Shown here: piece by piece, positions 56,048 to 64,000 of the stretch
Layout: each line of letters begins with the position of its first letter
Numbering within the stretch: the stretch's first letter is position 1
Assembly (NCBI GenBank): GCA_902587545.1
Contig: CACILL010000001.1
Coordinates: 186,001-250,000 of the forward strand
Reading direction: 5' to 3'
Length of the DNA: 64,000 nt
DNA from: an uncultured SAR86 cluster bacterium
GTDB lineage: Bacteria > Pseudomonadota > Gammaproteobacteria > Magnimaribacterales > AG-339-G14
Program-made: the position numbers and the translations under genes
The notes under the pieces: model-generated
Databases searched by the model: none
The model's input: the letters and a program-made list of their open reading frames with translations, nothing else
Told to the model about the DNA's origin: nothing

Positions 56048-56928
56048 TCCTTCCTACTTTTTATTTGCCTCATCAGTCCTTCTTGAATGGCTGAGGCTAC
56101 CAGTTTTCCGTCTTCTGTATAGACGGTTCCCCTGTTAAATCCTTTCGCATTACTCGCGCTTGGGCTATCTGTAACATATAAGAGCCATTCATCAGCTCTG
56201 AAAGGTCTATGAAACCACATAGCATGATCTATGCTTGCTGACATAACTCTTCTATTCATACCTCCCCAGCTAATGCCGTGAGGAAGCTGAGCAGTACTCA
56301 ATAATCCAAAGTCCGAGGCATACGCCAAAATATTTTGATGGACCAATATATCATTCGGCAGCTTGCCGTTAGCTTTCATCCAAGTATGTTTGTAAGGCGG
56401 TTTCTTTTCTGAATTCATTGGGCTGTATTGTTCAACCGTTCTGAGCTCAACAGCTTTTTCTCTTAAAAAACCATCTCTAAACTCTTTTGGTATTTCATCA
56501 ATCATTGCTTCTCTTAATTCTCTTTCGCTCTGTAAATCATTTGGTCCAGGCACATCAGGCATATCAAATTGATGTTCGAAGCCTCCTTCGTCTATTTGAA
56601 AAGATACAATCATATTGAATATGACTTCGCCATTTTGGATCGCATCTACTGTTCTTGTGGTAAAGCTTCCACCATCTCGAATTCTGACTACGTTATAGAC
56701 TATTGGCATATCAATTCTGCCTGGCCTTAGAAAATATGCATGAAAGGAATGAGCATACCTCTTTTCATCTATGGTGTTGTAAGCAGCGCTAAGAGATTGC
56801 CCAAGAACTTGTCCACCGAAAACTCTTCCCCAAGCAGTTTTTTCACATTCACCACGATAAAGATTTTCCTCAAGCCTTTCGAGGTTTAAGGTTTCTACTA
56901 AGTCGTCTAAACTTTTTTGCGTTGACAT
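56044..56928 (-). CDS. tesB: Acyl-CoA thioesterase II
   Basis: Double-hotdog thioesterase that hydrolyses medium- and long-chain acyl-CoA; 294 residues. FGGQVLGQSLSAAY, HSFHAYFLRPG, RDGGSFTTRTVDAIQNGEVIF and the SIDHAMWFHRPF Asp are TesB marks; the late GKLVASAIQEGLMR contains the conserved Gln. It follows cysE by 3 bases and probably shares its promoter. Confidence 0.93.
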   Translation of the reverse strand: MSTQKSLDDLVETLNLERLEENLYRGECEKTAWGRVFGGQVLGQSLSAAYNTIDEKRYAHSFHAYFLRPGRIDMPIVYNVVRIRDGGSFTTRTVDAIQNGEVIFNMIVSFQIDEGGFEHQFDMPDVPGPNDLQSERELREAMIDEIPKEFRDGFLREKAVELRTVEQYSPMNSEKKPPYKHTWMKANGKLPNDILVHQNILAYASDFGLLSTAQLPHGISWGGMNRRVMSASIDHAMWFHRPFRADEWLLYVTDSPSASNAKGFNRGTVYTEDGKLVASAIQEGLMRQIKSRKD

Positions 56929-56931
56929 GAT

Positions 56932-57714
56932 TTAGGCCTCTTCTATGGTGTGATCAACATCCGTTGCTGGTTTTTCTGAAGAAGGTTTACCTACAACTAT
57001 TGCTGGCACTCCAGCAACTGTTGTATTTGCCTCTACATCTGAAAGTACTACACTGCCAGCAGCAACTTTAGCGCCCTTTCCAATTTCTACATTTCCTAAA
57101 ATTTGTGCTGCTGAGCTTATTAAAACTCCTTCACGAACTTTTGGATGTCTGTCACCAGTCTCTTTTCCTGTACCCCCAAGGGTAACGCCTTGAAATATTG
57201 ATACATCGTTTTCGACTACCGAAGTCTCTCCAATGACAATTCCAGTTGCATGATCCAACATCACCCCATGTCCTATTTCAGCTCTCGGATGGATATCTAC
57301 CTCATAAATAGCAGAACTTCTGCTCTGGATGAAATATGCAAAAACTTCTTGTTTTGCTTTCATAAAATAATTTGCAATTCTGTGAGCCTGTAATGCAGCA
57401 AATCCTTTTGAAAATAATAATGTAAAAACAAAACCACTTGATGCGGGATCTCTTTCCCTTACCGCTTTTAAGTCTATTACAGCTTTTTTTAAAAGATCGA
57501 TATTTGAAAAAACCTCATTAAACTTTTCTTTCAAAATTTCTGATGGATACTCTTTTGTAGCTAAATCGTCTGCAAGTTTTGCTGATAAAGAATTATCTAG
57601 GCCGTTGCATGATAAAATCTTTTCCTGAAAGAGAATTTCCGAATCTGGTTCTAAGGAAATTTTATTTTTGCTTTCTTTGAGAATCTCAGCCCAAATGTCT
57701 TCTACAATAACCAT
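56932..57714 (-). CDS. cysE: Serine O-acetyltransferase
   Basis: Acetylates serine to O-acetylserine, the first step of cysteine synthesis; 260 residues. The N-terminal helical domain (about 1-140) precedes a left-handed beta-helix of hexapeptide repeats (VDIHPRAEIGHGVMLDHATGIVIGETSVV). The catalytic His is in LDHATG, with a second His in GDRHPKV. The C-terminal tail binds O-acetylserine sulfhydrylase or cysteine in the family. Divergent from the cobS-like gene. Confidence 0.94.
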   Translation of the reverse strand: MVIVEDIWAEILKESKNKISLEPDSEILFQEKILSCNGLDNSLSAKLADDLATKEYPSEILKEKFNEVFSNIDLLKKAVIDLKAVRERDPASSGFVFTLLFSKGFAALQAHRIANYFMKAKQEVFAYFIQSRSSAIYEVDIHPRAEIGHGVMLDHATGIVIGETSVVENDVSIFQGVTLGGTGKETGDRHPKVREGVLISSAAQILGNVEIGKGAKVAAGSVVLSDVEANTTVAGVPAIVVGKPSSEKPATDVDHTIEEA

Positions 57715-57758
57715 AAGATAAATTTTTAAGTCGCAAGTCTAAGGCAAGTTAACTCAAA

Positions 57759-57764
57759 ATTATA
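57759..57764 (-). promoter_or_regulatory. Candidate -10 element for cysE-tesB
   Basis: Minus strand TATAAT, 44 bases upstream of the cysE ATG at 57714. The -35 region is an A/T run without a clear hexamer. GCAAGT occurs twice in the leader (plus-strand 57733 and 57744), of unknown meaning. Confidence 0.35.
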
Positions 57765-57828
57765 TATTTTCTTGCTGTTTTTTTTTAAAAAAGGATAATG
57801 TTGATTCACCTTTAGGACCAGTAAATAT

Positions 57829-58815
57829 ATGAAATTCGATAATTTTTCAATCCAAGAGCCTGATGCAAATGTTAAGGTCAAAGATACCTTTGAAATAGAT
57901 TCAAATTTAAAAGTAGATTCCTTTTCAGAAAGCAATGAATATGTTCCAAAGTTGGATGCTGACTACTGTTTTGATAAGGCTACTACTCTTTCTATTCTTG
58001 CAGGTTTCCAGAATAATCGGAGAGTGATGGTCCAAGGACTTCATGGTTCAGGAAAATCAACTCATATTGAACAGGTTGCTGCAAGATTAAATTGGCCTTG
58101 TATTCGAATCAATTTAGATAGTCATATCAGCAGAATAGATCTACTGGGTAAGGATGTGATTGCTATTGAAGATAGTAAACAAATAACAAAATTTCAAGAA
58201 GGCATTCTACCCTGGGCTATCCAAAACCCAGTTGCTTTAGTATTCGATGAATACGATGCCGGTAGACCAGATGTAATGTTTGTCATACAAAGAGTTTTAG
58301 AGGTCGAAGGTAAACTTACTCTTTTAGATCAAAACAGGGTTCTTACCCCTCATCCTTATTTTAGACTTTTTGCCACAGCAAACACTGTAGGCTTAGGAGA
58401 TAGCACTGGTCTGTATCATGGGACTCAACAAATTAATCAGGGTCAAATGGATAGATGGCACATCGTTTCGCCGCTAAATTATCTTTCTGAGGATTTGGAA
58501 CTCAAAGTAATTCTTTCAAAAGTTAAAGATCTAAATAACAAAAAAGGCCAGTCTACTGTAAAAGCAATGATTTCACTTGCTAATTTAACAAGAGAAGGTT
58601 TTAAAAATGGAGATATTTCTAATCTGATGTCACCAAGAACTGTTATTAGCTGGGCAGAGAACTTTTCAATTTTTAACGATATTGGGAATTCATTTGAATT
58701 AAGTTTCTTGAATAAATGTGATGAAACTGAAAAATCAATAATTGCAGAGTACTTTCAAAGATGCTTCGATTCAGAAACCAGCGATTCTATTTTAAATTTA
58801 GTTGAACAAGCTTGA
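57829..58815 (+). CDS. CobS-like AAA+ ATPase
   Basis: AAA+ ATPase of 328 residues that strongly resembles CobS, the ATPase of aerobic cobaltochelatase. Walker A is GLHGSGKS (70-77), Walker B VFDEYD (138-143), with a sensor-1-like [12 protein letters not shown] and a final Arg-rich segment ([12 protein letters not shown]). The N-terminus (to about 45) is the CobS-type extension. The next gene starts within its stop and is CobT-like, as in alphaproteobacteria. Neither CobN nor any B12 gene is in the window. CobS/CobT relatives of the MoxR/VWA kind also activate other metalloenzymes, so I give no symbol. Confidence 0.82.
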   Translation: MKFDNFSIQEPDANVKVKDTFEIDSNLKVDSFSESNEYVPKLDADYCFDKATTLSILAGFQNNRRVMVQGLHGSGKSTHIEQVAARLNWPCIRINLDSHISRIDLLGKDVIAIEDSKQITKFQEGILPWAIQNPVALVFDEYDAGRPDVMFVIQRVLEVEGKLTLLDQNRVLTPHPYFRLFATANTVGLGDSTGLYHGTQQINQGQMDRWHIVSPLNYLSEDLELKVILSKVKDLNNKKGQSTVKAMISLANLTREGFKNGDISNLMSPRTVISWAENFSIFNDIGNSFELSFLNKCDETEKSIIAEYFQRCFDSETSDSILNLVEQA

Positions 58816-60563
58816 GCCAAAAATCTACTGAACAAAACGTCAAAGATGTAATAAATGCTTCCAGTAGAGCAATATCTAAAGATAAGGATCTTAATCTAGA
58901 AGTAAATTATCTCCAGCAAGTCGCTGAACCTGGACATAATCTTCAAGAAAATATTGAATCCATTCAACTTTCAAGAGGCGATGCAGACAGACAAGCTCTG
59001 TTACAAAAATATAAATTACTCGAGAAGCCATTAAAAAGAACTGGAATTTCTGAGTTGGATTTTCTCCTTAAAGATTTCGAAGCCGTAAGGTCAGAAATTT
59101 TAGGATCAAAAGAATTTTTGGGTGTAAAACAAAACCTTAGAAATTTATTTTTAAAAAATCTCTCTCAACAAACGATTGAAAGCAAGCAAGATGCCTTAAA
59201 AATAGCTGTTGAGATAAGTTTAAAAAATAAACTTTTAAAACAAAAGAATAATAAGCTGGAGGAGGTTTTCTTAAAACCTTGGGAAAAAGCTCTTTCTGAA
59301 GTGGAGTCAGATTTTAAGCTTGCAGAAAAGTATCTGACAGATAAAGAAAAATTTAATGAGTATTTAATTTCCTTATTTAAAAAATTAGGTTTTGAATTTG
59401 AAGAGCCTGAACAAGAAGAGCCTAAATCTGATGCCGAAGAAGAAAATGAAGATAATGAAGATGATGGTACTTCTGACCAAGAACAAGAAGATCAGCCTGA
59501 TAACGATGCCTCAGAAGTAGATGACGAGAGTGAGACTGAAATTGAAGATTTTGAGATTGAAGAAGGAGATGTTGATGACACAGAAGACTGGGTTGAAAAT
59601 AGGTCTAAACTAGAAGAATTAATTGCACTCAATCAAAATCAAGAATACAAGGTATTTTGTAGAGATTTTGATGAAGTGGTAGATGCGGATAACTTATGTT
59701 CTTCAGAAGAATTAAAAAGATTGAGAGATAGATTGGATCAATTAATTGATCCCTCAAAATCTGTAGTAGCAAAATTGGCAAATAGACTGCAAAGATTGCT
59801 TCTGGCTCAACAAAGACGTTCTTGGGAATTTGATAAGGAAGAAGGCATTTTGGATTCTTCTAAACTGCACAAAATCATTACGGATCCACTTACACCCCTT
59901 AGTTTTAAAACCGAAAAAGAGACATCCTTTAAAGATACTGTGTTAACAATGTTGGTTGATAGCTCTGGATCAATGCGAGGAAGATCAATGACCACTGCTG
60001 CGATTTCTGCTGATATTATCGGGTCAACTTTGGACAAATGTAATATCAAAACTGAAATCCTTGGTTTTACAACGAAGCATTGGAAAGGTGGAGACTCCAG
60101 AAAGCTTTGGGTTGAATGCGGTAAACCAAGTTCTCCTGGCAGGCTTAATGACTTGAGACATATTATATTCAAACCTGCTGACCTAGCTTGGAGAAGAGCT
60201 AAAAAAAATCTAGGCTTGATGCTTCGAGAAGGTCTACTTAAGGAAAATGTTGATGGAGAAGCTCTTTTATGGGCTTCTTCGAGATTGTTGAAAAGGCCAG
60301 AACAAAGAAAAATACTCATGGTTATTTCGGATGGAGCGCCCGTGGATGACAGTACTTTATCCACTAATTCAACCAGTTATTTAGACAATCACCTAAAACA
60401 AGTGATTTCTGAAATTGAAAATCGAACCGAACTAGAATTAATTGCGATAGGGATTGGGCATGACGTTACAAAATACTATAAAAAGGCTGTAACAATCCAT
60501 AGGGCTGAAGAACTTGGAAACGTAATGTTGGAACAATTAACAGACTTATTTCAAGAGAAATAA
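58812..60563 (+). CDS. CobT-like VWA protein
   Basis: CobT-type partner of the preceding ATPase; 583 residues. Residues 1-190 are the helical CobT N-domain. Residues 196-260 are extremely acidic (Glu/Asp-rich), as in CobT. The VWA domain (about 373-583) has an intact MIDAS: D-S-S-G-S at 383-387, a Thr/Asp pair later, and VISDGAP. The start is TTG at 58812, overlapping the cobS-like stop (TTGA); no better start lies nearby. Coupled translation implies a stoichiometric complex. The diiron gene begins 37 bases downstream. A cobalt-chelatase role is possible but unsupported by context. Confidence 0.82.
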   Translation: MSQKSTEQNVKDVINASSRAISKDKDLNLEVNYLQQVAEPGHNLQENIESIQLSRGDADRQALLQKYKLLEKPLKRTGISELDFLLKDFEAVRSEILGSKEFLGVKQNLRNLFLKNLSQQTIESKQDALKIAVEISLKNKLLKQKNNKLEEVFLKPWEKALSEVESDFKLAEKYLTDKEKFNEYLISLFKKLGFEFEEPEQEEPKSDAEEENEDNEDDGTSDQEQEDQPDNDASEVDDESETEIEDFEIEEGDVDDTEDWVENRSKLEELIALNQNQEYKVFCRDFDEVVDADNLCSSEELKRLRDRLDQLIDPSKSVVAKLANRLQRLLLAQQRRSWEFDKEEGILDSSKLHKIITDPLTPLSFKTEKETSFKDTVLTMLVDSSGSMRGRSMTTAAISADIIGSTLDKCNIKTEILGFTTKHWKGGDSRKLWVECGKPSSPGRLNDLRHIIFKPADLAWRRAKKNLGLMLREGLLKENVDGEALLWASSRLLKRPEQRKILMVISDGAPVDDSTLSTNSTSYLDNHLKQVISEIENRTELELIAIGIGHDVTKYYKKAVTIHRAEELGNVMLEQLTDLFQEK

Positions 60564-60566
60564 GGT

Positions 60567-60594
60567 TTGGAATTCTAGAAAAGAGGCTTATAAT
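60567..60594 (+). promoter_or_regulatory. Sigma70-type promoter, probably giving a leaderless diiron-protein mRNA
   Basis: TTGGAA (60567-60572), a 16-base spacer and a perfect TATAAT (60589-60594). The ATG at 60601 is 6 bases after the -10, exactly where transcription should start, so the message would be leaderless. No Shine-Dalgarno lies between. It sits right after the cobT-like stop. Confidence 0.6.
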
Positions 60595-60600
60595 TTACTT

Positions 60601-61749
60601 ATGAAAATTACAAATGTAGACGGACCTCCTGGATTTAAGGAGTTCGATGATATTGAAGATCGTATGACTTCAGAGCATGTTGAAGATGTTAGAGAAATCT
60701 TCAACACCCCACTAACTGGATCTTATAACTGGGATTACACTGTAGCCGATAACAGAATCAAAAGGCTTTACGAATTAGGAAAAGAGCTTAATTGGAATGG
60801 ATCAATAGACCTTGATTGGTCTAATCACATAAAACGTGGCGATCTTCCGGTAAAACCTGAGTTTGATGATTTAGGTAATGTCTATCCTGAATATAATGAC
60901 ATGTCAGAGGATGAAAAAAGGGAAGTTAGTTGGCACGCTTCTGCTTGGGGTTTAAGCCAATTCTTACATGGAGAACAAGGGGCTCTTTTAGTTGCTTCTC
61001 AACTTGTATCTTGTGCACCTACATATCAAGCAAAACTATATGCCGCCTCTCAATGTTTCGATGAAGCCAGACATGTAGAAGTATTCAATAGGTATTTACA
61101 AGATGTAATGGGCATGTCTTACCCGATTTCCCCTAGCCTTAAAGCGCTTTTAGATAAGGGTCTAACAGATCCGAGATGGGATCTTAAATTCATTGCAATG
61201 CAAATAATCATTGAAGGTTTAGCTCTTGCAGCTTTTCAATCAACCAAGATGAGCACAAGTTGTCCGTTGCTTAGAGATTTAACTCATTATGTAATTCGTG
61301 ATGAGGCAAGACATGTAACCTTTGGTATAAATTACTTAGAAGATTTCAATAAGACTTTATCTGAAGATGAGATTGAAGATCGAGCTAGATTTGCCTATGA
61401 AGCGTGCGTAATCATGAGAGACAGAATTCAAAATTACGAATTAGGTAAGAAATTCTTTGGTTACTCAGAACAAGAAGCCAGGGAAGCAATCTTAAAATCT
61501 GGTGTTAATGATGACTTTAGAGGCTTGTTATTTAACAGAGTGATGCCTAATTTGAAGAAAATTGGACTCTTAACAGAATCTGTTCGTCCTCTTTATGATG
61601 AATTGGGCTTATTAGAATACGAAGTTGCTCCAAGTGATTTTGAAATAGATTGGGCTGAAATTTCCAAACCTTTAGAATCTTCTGACGAGATTGAAACTCA
61701 AGCAGAGGAACAAGCTGAAGTTATCAAGGAAATGTTCCACAACCATTAA
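60601..61749 (+). CDS. Ferritin-like non-heme diiron protein, unknown function
   Basis: A 382-residue protein with a ferritin-like four-helix diiron site. Candidate ligands in order are E125 (HGEQG), E155 and H158 (DEARH), E205 (IIEG), E235 and H238 (DEARH). This is the E/EXXH/E/EXXH layout of RNR-R2-like, AurF-like and related oxygenases. No radical Tyr assignment can be made and no signal peptide is present. It resembles uncharacterised marine ferritin-like proteins and, distantly, the arylamine N-oxygenase AurF. The acidic, Gln/Glu-rich C-terminal 30 residues end EMFHNH. It follows the CobS/CobT-like pair and precedes a 2OG oxygenase. Oxygenase, oxidase or desaturase activity is possible. 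Confidence 0.72.
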   Translation: MKITNVDGPPGFKEFDDIEDRMTSEHVEDVREIFNTPLTGSYNWDYTVADNRIKRLYELGKELNWNGSIDLDWSNHIKRGDLPVKPEFDDLGNVYPEYNDMSEDEKREVSWHASAWGLSQFLHGEQGALLVASQLVSCAPTYQAKLYAASQCFDEARHVEVFNRYLQDVMGMSYPISPSLKALLDKGLTDPRWDLKFIAMQIIIEGLALAAFQSTKMSTSCPLLRDLTHYVIRDEARHVTFGINYLEDFNKTLSEDEIEDRARFAYEACVIMRDRIQNYELGKKFFGYSEQEAREAILKSGVNDDFRGLLFNRVMPNLKKIGLLTESVRPLYDELGLLEYEVAPSDFEIDWAEISKPLESSDEIETQAEEQAEVIKEMFHNH

Positions 61750-61769
61750 TTTATCTAAACCTCTTCGCT

Positions 61770-62369
61770 TTGATAGATTTCAATAAACTTCAAAGTGCTG
61801 AGGTAGATAAAACTTATTACCCTTTCTTTTCTCTTGATAATTGCCTTTTAGATAATCCATCTTGTGTTGCTTTAGCTAAAGATTTTCCGGATATCAAAAG
61901 TGGTGGGAGTATTCCTCCATCTTCTATAAATCTTGAAGAAAGTATTAAAAAATTAATTTCCGATCTTGAAAGTGAAGAAATGAAAGCTATTCTTGAAGAA
62001 AAACTAAATGTTGATCTTTCTAATTCTGAAATAGTTACCACATTAAGAGGTTTTTCTAGAAAAAAGGATGGAAAGATTCATACCGATTCAAAATCTAAGA
62101 TCATTACACTTCTTTTATATCTAAACGAATCTTGGGAATACGAAACCGGAAAGTTGAGAATGTTAAAGAATGAAGAACACCTAGATGATTTCATAAAAGA
62201 AATTCCTGCCACTTTAGGTAGCATTGTTGCGTTTAAGGTGACTGAAAATTGTTTTCATGGATTCTTACCTTTTGAAGGCAAAAGACAGTCTATACAAATG
62301 AATTACGTGTATAGAAAAAATGTTAAAACTCACAAATTAAGGCATTTTCTAAGCTCTTTATTTAAATAG
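61770..62369 (+). CDS. 2-oxoglutarate/Fe(II)-dependent oxygenase family protein
   Basis: A 199-residue protein with a double-stranded beta-helix core. The iron facial triad is H104-x-D106 (KIHTDSK) and H163 (NCFHGF), and R172 (GKRQS) is placed to bind 2-oxoglutarate. LLLYLNESWEYETGKLRML is the usual strand between them. The probable start is TTG at 61770, 20 bases after the diiron gene. The substrate is not known; it could be a protein side chain or a small metabolite. Two different iron oxygenases side by side suggest one pathway. Confidence 0.72.
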   Translation: MIDFNKLQSAEVDKTYYPFFSLDNCLLDNPSCVALAKDFPDIKSGGSIPPSSINLEESIKKLISDLESEEMKAILEEKLNVDLSNSEIVTTLRGFSRKKDGKIHTDSKSKIITLLLYLNESWEYETGKLRMLKNEEHLDDFIKEIPATLGSIVAFKVTENCFHGFLPFEGKRQSIQMNYVYRKNVKTHKLRHFLSSLFK

Positions 62370-62382
62370 AAAACTTTTTCTT

Positions 62383-63186
62383 ATGAATGAAATTGATGTC
62401 GGCGTTGATTTCGGAATTACAAATTCTGATATCGCGATCAAATCAGATGAATCTGTTTCTTACAAAACTTTAAACAGTGAGAAAAATATCCATTTATCTT
62501 TTAATAATATAATTAAAGATCTTCAAAGAAATTCTATTCTAAAAAATATATGCGTTACAGGAGGAAAACATCTAGATCTTCCTGATAATTTTGATGGATT
62601 AAAAGTTTCAAAAAAGAATGAGATAAGTTGTATTGGTGCTGGGGCCAAATATTTGTCAGGACTAGATTCTGATTTCCTTGTTTTAAGTTGCGGTTCAGGA
62701 ACAGCATGTGTTGGATATAAAAATAAAATCTCAACTCATCTTGGGGGTAGCGGTTTAGGTGGAGGAACTATCAGAGGGCTTTGTAAATTAGCTGCGCAAG
62801 TTGATGATCCTGAAGAAATTGATGAGTTATCAAAAAAAGGAAGTCAAATTGGAGATTATGTTTTAAAAGATGTTGTTTCCGGTCCTATTGGTTTTCTTCC
62901 TGATGACAGTATTGCTGTGCATCTTGGAAACTTAGATATGATTAATAAATTAGAAAAAGAAGATATTTGTAAGTCTATAATTTATCTAGTCGCTACAAAC
63001 ATAGCTCGCTTAGCTGCAACAACGGCAATTTCCTTTAGCTTAGATAAAATAGTTGTTGTAGGCAGGTCTCCAAATTATTCCTTGTACACGGAAGTCCTGA
63101 AAAGATGGATAGAATATTCTGGTTTAGAAGTTATCTTTTTGAAAGATGGAGAATTTGCTACTGCAATTGGTGCTTTAGAAAGCTAA
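62383..63186 (+). CDS. Type II pantothenate kinase-like protein
   Basis: ASKHA-fold kinase of 267 residues that looks like type II pantothenate kinase (CoaW/eukaryotic type), which phosphorylates pantothenate in CoA synthesis. The N-terminal phosphate loop is GVDFGITNSD; then CVTGGKHLDLP, LSCGSGTACVGY, and HLGGSGLGGGTIRGL (about 124-138), followed by VVVGRSPNYSLY and a C-terminal FATAIGALE. The spacing follows Staphylococcus aureus CoaW closely. This type is rare in Gram-negative bacteria, where CoaA or CoaX is usual. panB and panC at 36-37.6 kb give the pathway context. No symbol is given because activity is inferred. Confidence 0.68.
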   Translation: MNEIDVGVDFGITNSDIAIKSDESVSYKTLNSEKNIHLSFNNIIKDLQRNSILKNICVTGGKHLDLPDNFDGLKVSKKNEISCIGAGAKYLSGLDSDFLVLSCGSGTACVGYKNKISTHLGGSGLGGGTIRGLCKLAAQVDDPEEIDELSKKGSQIGDYVLKDVVSGPIGFLPDDSIAVHLGNLDMINKLEKEDICKSIIYLVATNIARLAATTAISFSLDKIVVVGRSPNYSLYTEVLKRWIEYSGLEVIFLKDGEFATAIGALES

Positions 63187-63192
63187 CTAGAA

Positions 63193-63307
63193 GCCCGACG
63201 ATGTCCTACTCTCGCATGGACGCACCACACTACCATCGGCGCTAAGTGGTTTCACTTCTGAGTTCGGGATGGAATCAGGTGGGACACACTTGCTAATGTC
63301 ATCGGGC
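63193..63307 (-). rRNA. rrf: 5S ribosomal RNA
   Basis: About 115 bases whose reverse complement reads as a bacterial 5S rRNA. It contains CCATCCCGAACTCAGAAGTGAAAC, the GCGCCGATGGTAGTGTGG region and TGCGAGAGTAGG. The terminal stem pairs GCCCGATGAC with GTCATCGGGC-type ends. It follows the 23S gene on the minus strand. Exact ends are estimated from the terminal stem. Confidence 0.95.
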
Positions 63308-63381
63308 AAAATTCTAGTTTCGTATTGTAGATCCTTTGTTTAATTTCAGCGTTATTAAACTTTATTAATATAAAGTATTAA
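63308..63381 (-). other. 23S-5S spacer
   Basis: A 74-base AT-rich spacer between the two rRNAs. No tRNA gene or terminator is seen; it would be removed during rRNA processing. Confidence 0.8.

Positions 63382-64000
<619 letters not shown>

Noticed and set aside
59807-60364. 185-codon open frame on the minus strand
   Set aside because: It lies wholly inside the CobT-like gene, antisense to its VWA domain, and its translation shows no domain or hydrophobicity pattern of a real protein.
57829-60563. Calling the pair cobaltochelatase subunits of B12 synthesis
   Set aside because: Sequence resemblance to CobS/CobT is strong, but no CobN or other B12 gene is present in the window and SAR86-type genomes are generally regarded as B12 auxotrophs, so the function was left open.
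63308-63381. tRNA gene in the rRNA spacer
   Set aside because: No cloverleaf, TTC-arm sequence or CCA end in the 74 bases on either strand.

Overview
The window looks like a stretch of chromosome from a streamlined, AT-rich marine gammaproteobacterium, most likely of SAR86 type. That placement is an inference from gene content and order; no search was run. The reasons are gammaproteobacterial gene strings (scpA-scpB-rluB; hflK-hflC-hisZ-purA; algC-argB-slmA; xseB-ispA-dxs; nrdR-ribD-ribBA-ribH-nusB; aroK-aroB; gltB-gltD), a SlmA orthologue, very short or overlapping gene junctions, a large TonB-dependent receptor, and an rRNA operon fragment at the right edge. Nearly all genes are housekeeping. 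I saw no phage, insertion sequence, CRISPR array or tRNA, and no gene-free stretch longer than about 210 bases.

Layout. 1-4438: the end of a gph-like phosphatase, then leftward scpA/scpB/rluB and nadE. 4491-7093: DAHP synthase followed by two replication genes, one with three DnaT-type domains and one resembling the phage lambda P helicase loader. 7149-14380: an RND efflux pair reading directly into xseB-ispA-dxs. 14348-20858 (leftward): pgpA, thiL, a thiolase and a 1240-residue TonB receptor. 21069-26509: nth, glyA, nrdR and riboflavin genes, ending in nusB. 26511-31721 (leftward): purA, hisZ, hflC, hflK, miaA. 31771-38523: an acyl-CoA synthetase, PII, lipid A/Kdo genes, and panC-panB with an alpha/beta hydrolase. 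38539-42069: a small methyltransferase/glycosyltransferase/toroid-protein group. 42079-49883: ilvE, algC, argB, slmA, PBP1A, aroK, aroB. 50037-56047: gltBD with an unusual repeat-bearing leader. 56044-57714: tesB and cysE. 57829-63186: a CobS/CobT-like AAA+/VWA pair, a ferritin-like diiron protein, a 2OG-Fe(II) oxygenase and a type II pantothenate kinase-like protein. 63193-64000: 5S and partial 23S rRNA on the minus strand.

The genes connect as pathways: isoprenoid precursors (dxs, ispA), aromatic precursors (DAHP synthase, aroK, aroB), pantothenate/CoA (panB, panC, type II PanK), riboflavin (ribD, ribBA, ribH), nitrogen assimilation (gltBD, PII), and envelope construction (waaA, LpxL-type acyltransferase, PBP1A, algC, glycosyltransferase group).

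The best candidate for something undescribed is the 57.8-62.4 kb block. A CobS/CobT pair with no visible cobaltochelatase partner sits directly upstream of a non-heme diiron protein, which suggests an AAA+/VWA maturation pair for a metalloenzyme. The second candidate is the triple-DnaT plus lambda-P-like gene pair. Several genes also have a TATAAT-type element only 6-14 bases before the start codon, hinting at leaderless or near-leaderless mRNAs.
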